Shown one piece after another: positions 12,683 to 14,419 of a stretch of DNA of 14,419 nt. Both the position numbers and the translations under genes were made by a program. This stretch comes from JBEKYD01 sp049509915. Lineage in GTDB: Bacteria > Acidobacteriota > Terriglobia > Bryobacterales > Bryobacteraceae. Under the pieces are notes generated by a model. That model was given only the letters and a program-made list of their open reading frames with translations. It searched no databases and had not been told where the DNA came from. The stretch is from positions 1 to 14,419 of the forward strand of contig JBEKZL010000197.1 in the NCBI GenBank assembly GCA_049509915.1, given 5' to 3'. Each line of letters begins with the position of its first letter. The stretch's first letter is position 1.

Positions 12683-13393
12683 ATGCCCGACTACTTTAAT
12701 CCACGGAATACTTTGCATGCCGCGATCATCATGGATGGCAATGGACGCTGGGCGCTGGCGCGGGGATTGCCGCGCGCGGCCGGACATCGCGCCGGCGTGG
12801 AAACCCTGCGGCGGATCGTGGAAGCCGCTCCGGCCGCCGGCGTCGGCGTCCTGACCTTGTTCGCTTTTTCCAGCGACAACTGGCGCCGTCCGCCCGCCGA
12901 AGTGAAGGCGCTGATGAGCCTGGCGGCCTGGTACCTGGAGACCCAGACGCCGCGGTGCGTGGCCGAGGGCGTTCGCGTCGAAGCCATCGGCCGCCGCGAC
13001 CGTCTGCCGCCTCCGCTGGTGGCCGCCATCGCCGCCAGCGAAGCGGCCACGGCCCGGGGCGCGAAACTCCGGCTCCGGGTCGCTCTCGATTATTCCGGCC
13101 GGGAAGCCATTCTGGCGGCCGCCCGGGGCACCTCCGAGCTTTCCCGGACGGGACTCGACCAGCGCCTCGGCCCGCCGGTCGACCTGTTGATCCGCACCGG
13201 CGGCGAACAACGCCTGAGCGATTTCCTGTTATGGGAGAGCGCCTACGCGGAGCTGGTTTTCAGCCGCGCGATGTGGCCCGATTTCGGTCCCGAGGACCTG
13301 GCCGCCGCCATACGAGAGTTCCGCCGCCGCGAACGCCGTTACGGAGCCCTACCGGAGGCCGAAATGCGCTGCCCGGCCGGTTGGCTGGATTAA
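12683..13393 (+). CDS. Short isoprenyl (undecaprenyl) diphosphate synthase-like protein
   Basis: cis-Prenyltransferases add isopentenyl diphosphate units to farnesyl diphosphate in cis to make the lipid carrier for cell-wall synthesis. The 236-residue product keeps the key motifs: IIMDGNGRW with Asp18, GHRAG (34-38), LFAFSSDNWRRP with Asn66, and LLIRTGGEQRLSDF with Arg171 and Arg177, then AYAEL with Glu190. Differences from E. coli UppS, compared from memory: the NYGGR strand is DYSGR (136-140), SNF is SDF, and the linker between GGR and DLLIRT has 26 residues instead of about 41. It may be a second, diverged cis-prenyltransferase; the usual cdsA/dxr/rseP neighbours are absent. AAAGG nine bases before ATG 12683 supports the start. 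It lies 32 bp after the regulator gene. Confidence 0.9.
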   Translation: MPDYFNPRNTLHAAIIMDGNGRWALARGLPRAAGHRAGVETLRRIVEAAPAAGVGVLTLFAFSSDNWRRPPAEVKALMSLAAWYLETQTPRCVAEGVRVEAIGRRDRLPPPLVAAIAASEAATARGAKLRLRVALDYSGREAILAAARGTSELSRTGLDQRLGPPVDLLIRTGGEQRLSDFLLWESAYAELVFSRAMWPDFGPEDLAAAIREFRRRERRYGALPEAEMRCPAGWLD

Positions 13394-13417
13394 TTAAGGG
13401 AGCGGCACGCCAACGGT

Positions 13418-13433
13418 ATCGGCGGAATCGGCG
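13418..13433. repeat. Tandem ATCGGCG direct repeat
   Basis: ATCGGCG occurs at 13418-13424 and again at 13427-13433 between two co-directional genes. The same word occurs in the palindrome after dtd (2469-2508), so a short dispersed extragenic repeat family is possible. The repeat is short and could be chance. Confidence 0.25.
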
Positions 13434-13457
13434 ATCATAGTAGCTGAGGGGTGCCCG

Positions 13458-14045
13458 ATGGGTCGCTTCGATTTGGCTTGGCTTGGTGGCTGGCTGGTTG
13501 TCGCATCGATGTTGAGCGCGGCATCGGCGCCCACGTTGGCCTTGCGGGACACCAACGGCAACCTGCACCAGCCGGCGGAATGGGCCGGGGCGCAGATCGC
13601 GGTGTTGTTTTTTGTCACTATCGATTGCCCCGTGGCCAACAGCTATGTGCCGGAAATGAACCGGCTCCACGACCGTTTCAGCCCTCGCGGGGTGCGCTTC
13701 TACGCGGTTCAAGCCGACGTCACCGTGGCGGAAAACGAGGTAGCGCGCTACGCCCGCGATTACCGCTATTCGTTCCCCTTGCTGCTCGACCCGCGGCAGC
13801 AACTGGTGGATTTCACCGGCGCCGGCATTACGCCTGAGGTGGCCGTCCTCGCGCCAGGCGGCAGGCTGGCGTACCTGGGCCGCATCGACGATCGCGTGGT
13901 GAACTTCGGCAGCCAGCGCTATCAAGCCACCAGGCACGACCTGGCCGACGCGCTGGAGGCGGTGTTGGCCGGCAAGCCGGTGGCCCATCCCACCACCCGC
14001 TCCATCGGCTGCGCCATCAACCGGCTGCACACGGCGACAAAGTGA
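13458..14045 (+). CDS. Secreted peroxiredoxin/redoxin-like thioredoxin-fold protein
   Basis: The 195-residue protein starts with a signal peptide (about 1-24, ending SAASAP). The thioredoxin-fold core reads QIAVLFFVTIDCPVANSYVPEMNRL with a single reactive Cys57 in TIDCPVAN; there is no CxxC. Later strands FYAVQADVT, FPLLLDPRQQLVDFTGAGITPEVAVL and LAYLGRIDDR match AhpC/TSA-like redoxins, and a second Cys185 lies in a conserved-looking C-terminal TTRSIGCAI. A Cys57-Cys185 disulfide is possible. Similar CPxxNxYxPEM proteins are common in acidobacteria and planctomycetes as secreted thioredoxin-like proteins, often beside copper proteins or cytochromes; none is visible here. GAGGGG about eight bases before ATG 13458 supports the start. 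It ends 8 bp before a convergent gene. Confidence 0.88.
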   Translation: MGRFDLAWLGGWLVVASMLSAASAPTLALRDTNGNLHQPAEWAGAQIAVLFFVTIDCPVANSYVPEMNRLHDRFSPRGVRFYAVQADVTVAENEVARYARDYRYSFPLLLDPRQQLVDFTGAGITPEVAVLAPGGRLAYLGRIDDRVVNFGSQRYQATRHDLADALEAVLAGKPVAHPTTRSIGCAINRLHTATK

Positions 14046-14053
14046 AGCGGCAG

Positions 14054-14419
14054 TTACACCGGCTCCCAGGTCTTTTCTTGTCCGCTATAAATCGATTCGC
14101 GGCCCATGATTCCGGTTAAGGTGCTCTCGGCTGCGGCGAAGGCGGCATTCTCCAGGCGGCCATGGCGCGCGCCGTCGACAAAATCGTCCACCGCGTCCTT
14201 GGTGATGTCATAGAGTGTAGTCACCACCACGGGCTCCTTGCCGCCGTTATACAGCTTGTAACCCTTGCGCGAGGTATTGATGGCGCCGTTCTCGCAAATG
14301 AACGTCTCGGAAACGTCCTGAAAACCGCCTTTCGAAATCTGGTTCGCGCTATAGCTGAAGACGAGGCCGTTGTCGAAGTGATAGGTGAGGGCAAGATTGT
14401 CCATGATGTTGCCGGGGCT
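14054..14419 (-). CDS. Gfo/Idh/MocA family oxidoreductase (C-terminal part, cut by window edge)
   Basis: The frame is open to the right edge, so the protein's N-terminal NAD(P)-binding domain is outside the window. About 121 residues remain, reading SPGNIMDNLALTYHFDNG at the edge. The C-terminal GFO_IDH_MocA domain is clear from the substrate-domain strands (ALTYHFDNGLVFSYSANQ, SETFICENGAIN) and the very typical ending, AESTLTGIMGRESIYSGQEKTWEPV, where the GRExxxxG...TWE pattern is the family hallmark. Enzymes of this family oxidise or reduce sugars, inositols or related polyols with NAD(P). The substrate cannot be told. It converges with the redoxin gene with 8 bp between stops. An internal ATG at 14404 is not the true start because the family sequence continues upstream of it. 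Confidence 0.88.
   Translation of the reverse strand, partial: SPGNIMDNLALTYHFDNGLVFSYSANQISKGGFQDVSETFICENGAINTSRKGYKLYNGGKEPVVVTTLYDITKDAVDDFVDGARHGRLENAAFAAAESTLTGIMGRESIYSGQEKTWEPV

Overview
The window looks like chromosomal DNA from a GC-rich soil-type bacterium, most probably an acidobacterium of the Solibacter/Bryobacter kind. That placement is inferred from the gene set, not from a marker gene: several secreted metal-dependent amidohydrolases, a secreted DUF4159 protein, a DinB-like protein, a secreted peroxiredoxin-like protein with a CPVANSY motif, a Gfo/Idh/MocA oxidoreductase, and a membrane protein overlapping a small winged-helix regulator. I see no rRNA, tRNA, CRISPR array, intact transposase or phage gene.

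Layout. 1-553 (-): N-terminal half of an enolase-superfamily enzyme, running off the left edge. 574-1110 (+): secreted NTF2-like protein. 1129-1874 (-): P-loop kinase downstream of a small basic coiled-coil protein. 1966-2445 (+): D-aminoacyl-tRNA deacylase (dtd). 2446-2555: convergent intergenic region with three inverted repeats. 2556-6621 (-): an operon of three secreted amidohydrolase paralogues joined by 4-bp ATGA overlaps; only the middle one keeps the metal-binding histidines. 6622-7308: the only long stretch without a gene. It holds a candidate promoter and inverted repeat for the amidohydrolase operon, a G/T-rich strip of lower GC, and what I read as the 5' part (domain I) of a truncated group II intron. 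7309-9955 (+): DinB-like protein, secreted DUF4159 protein and a secreted beta-lactamase-fold serine hydrolase. 9942-11484 (-): a short FUSC membrane protein downstream of a secreted acetamidase/formamidase gene carrying a one-base frameshift. 11635-12650 (+): a candidate operator, a good sigma-70-like promoter, and a membrane protein whose mRNA appears leaderless, overlapping a winged-helix regulator. 12683-13393 (+): a shortened undecaprenyl-diphosphate-synthase-like prenyltransferase. 13458-14045 (+): secreted redoxin. 14054-14419 (-): C-terminal part of a Gfo/Idh/MocA oxidoreductase, cut by the right edge.

How the genes work together. The clearest functional unit is the amidohydrolase trio: co-translated, exported, of near-equal length, and mixing one apparently active enzyme with two that have lost their metal ligands. 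The second unit is the membrane-protein/winged-helix pair with its own promoter and palindrome, which looks self-regulated. The remaining genes form one- to three-gene units without an obvious shared pathway. Many products carry export signals, which fits a cell that processes substrates outside the cytoplasm. The best candidates for follow-up are the amidohydrolase trio, the intron remnant, the frameshifted amidase and the leaderless regulatory module.
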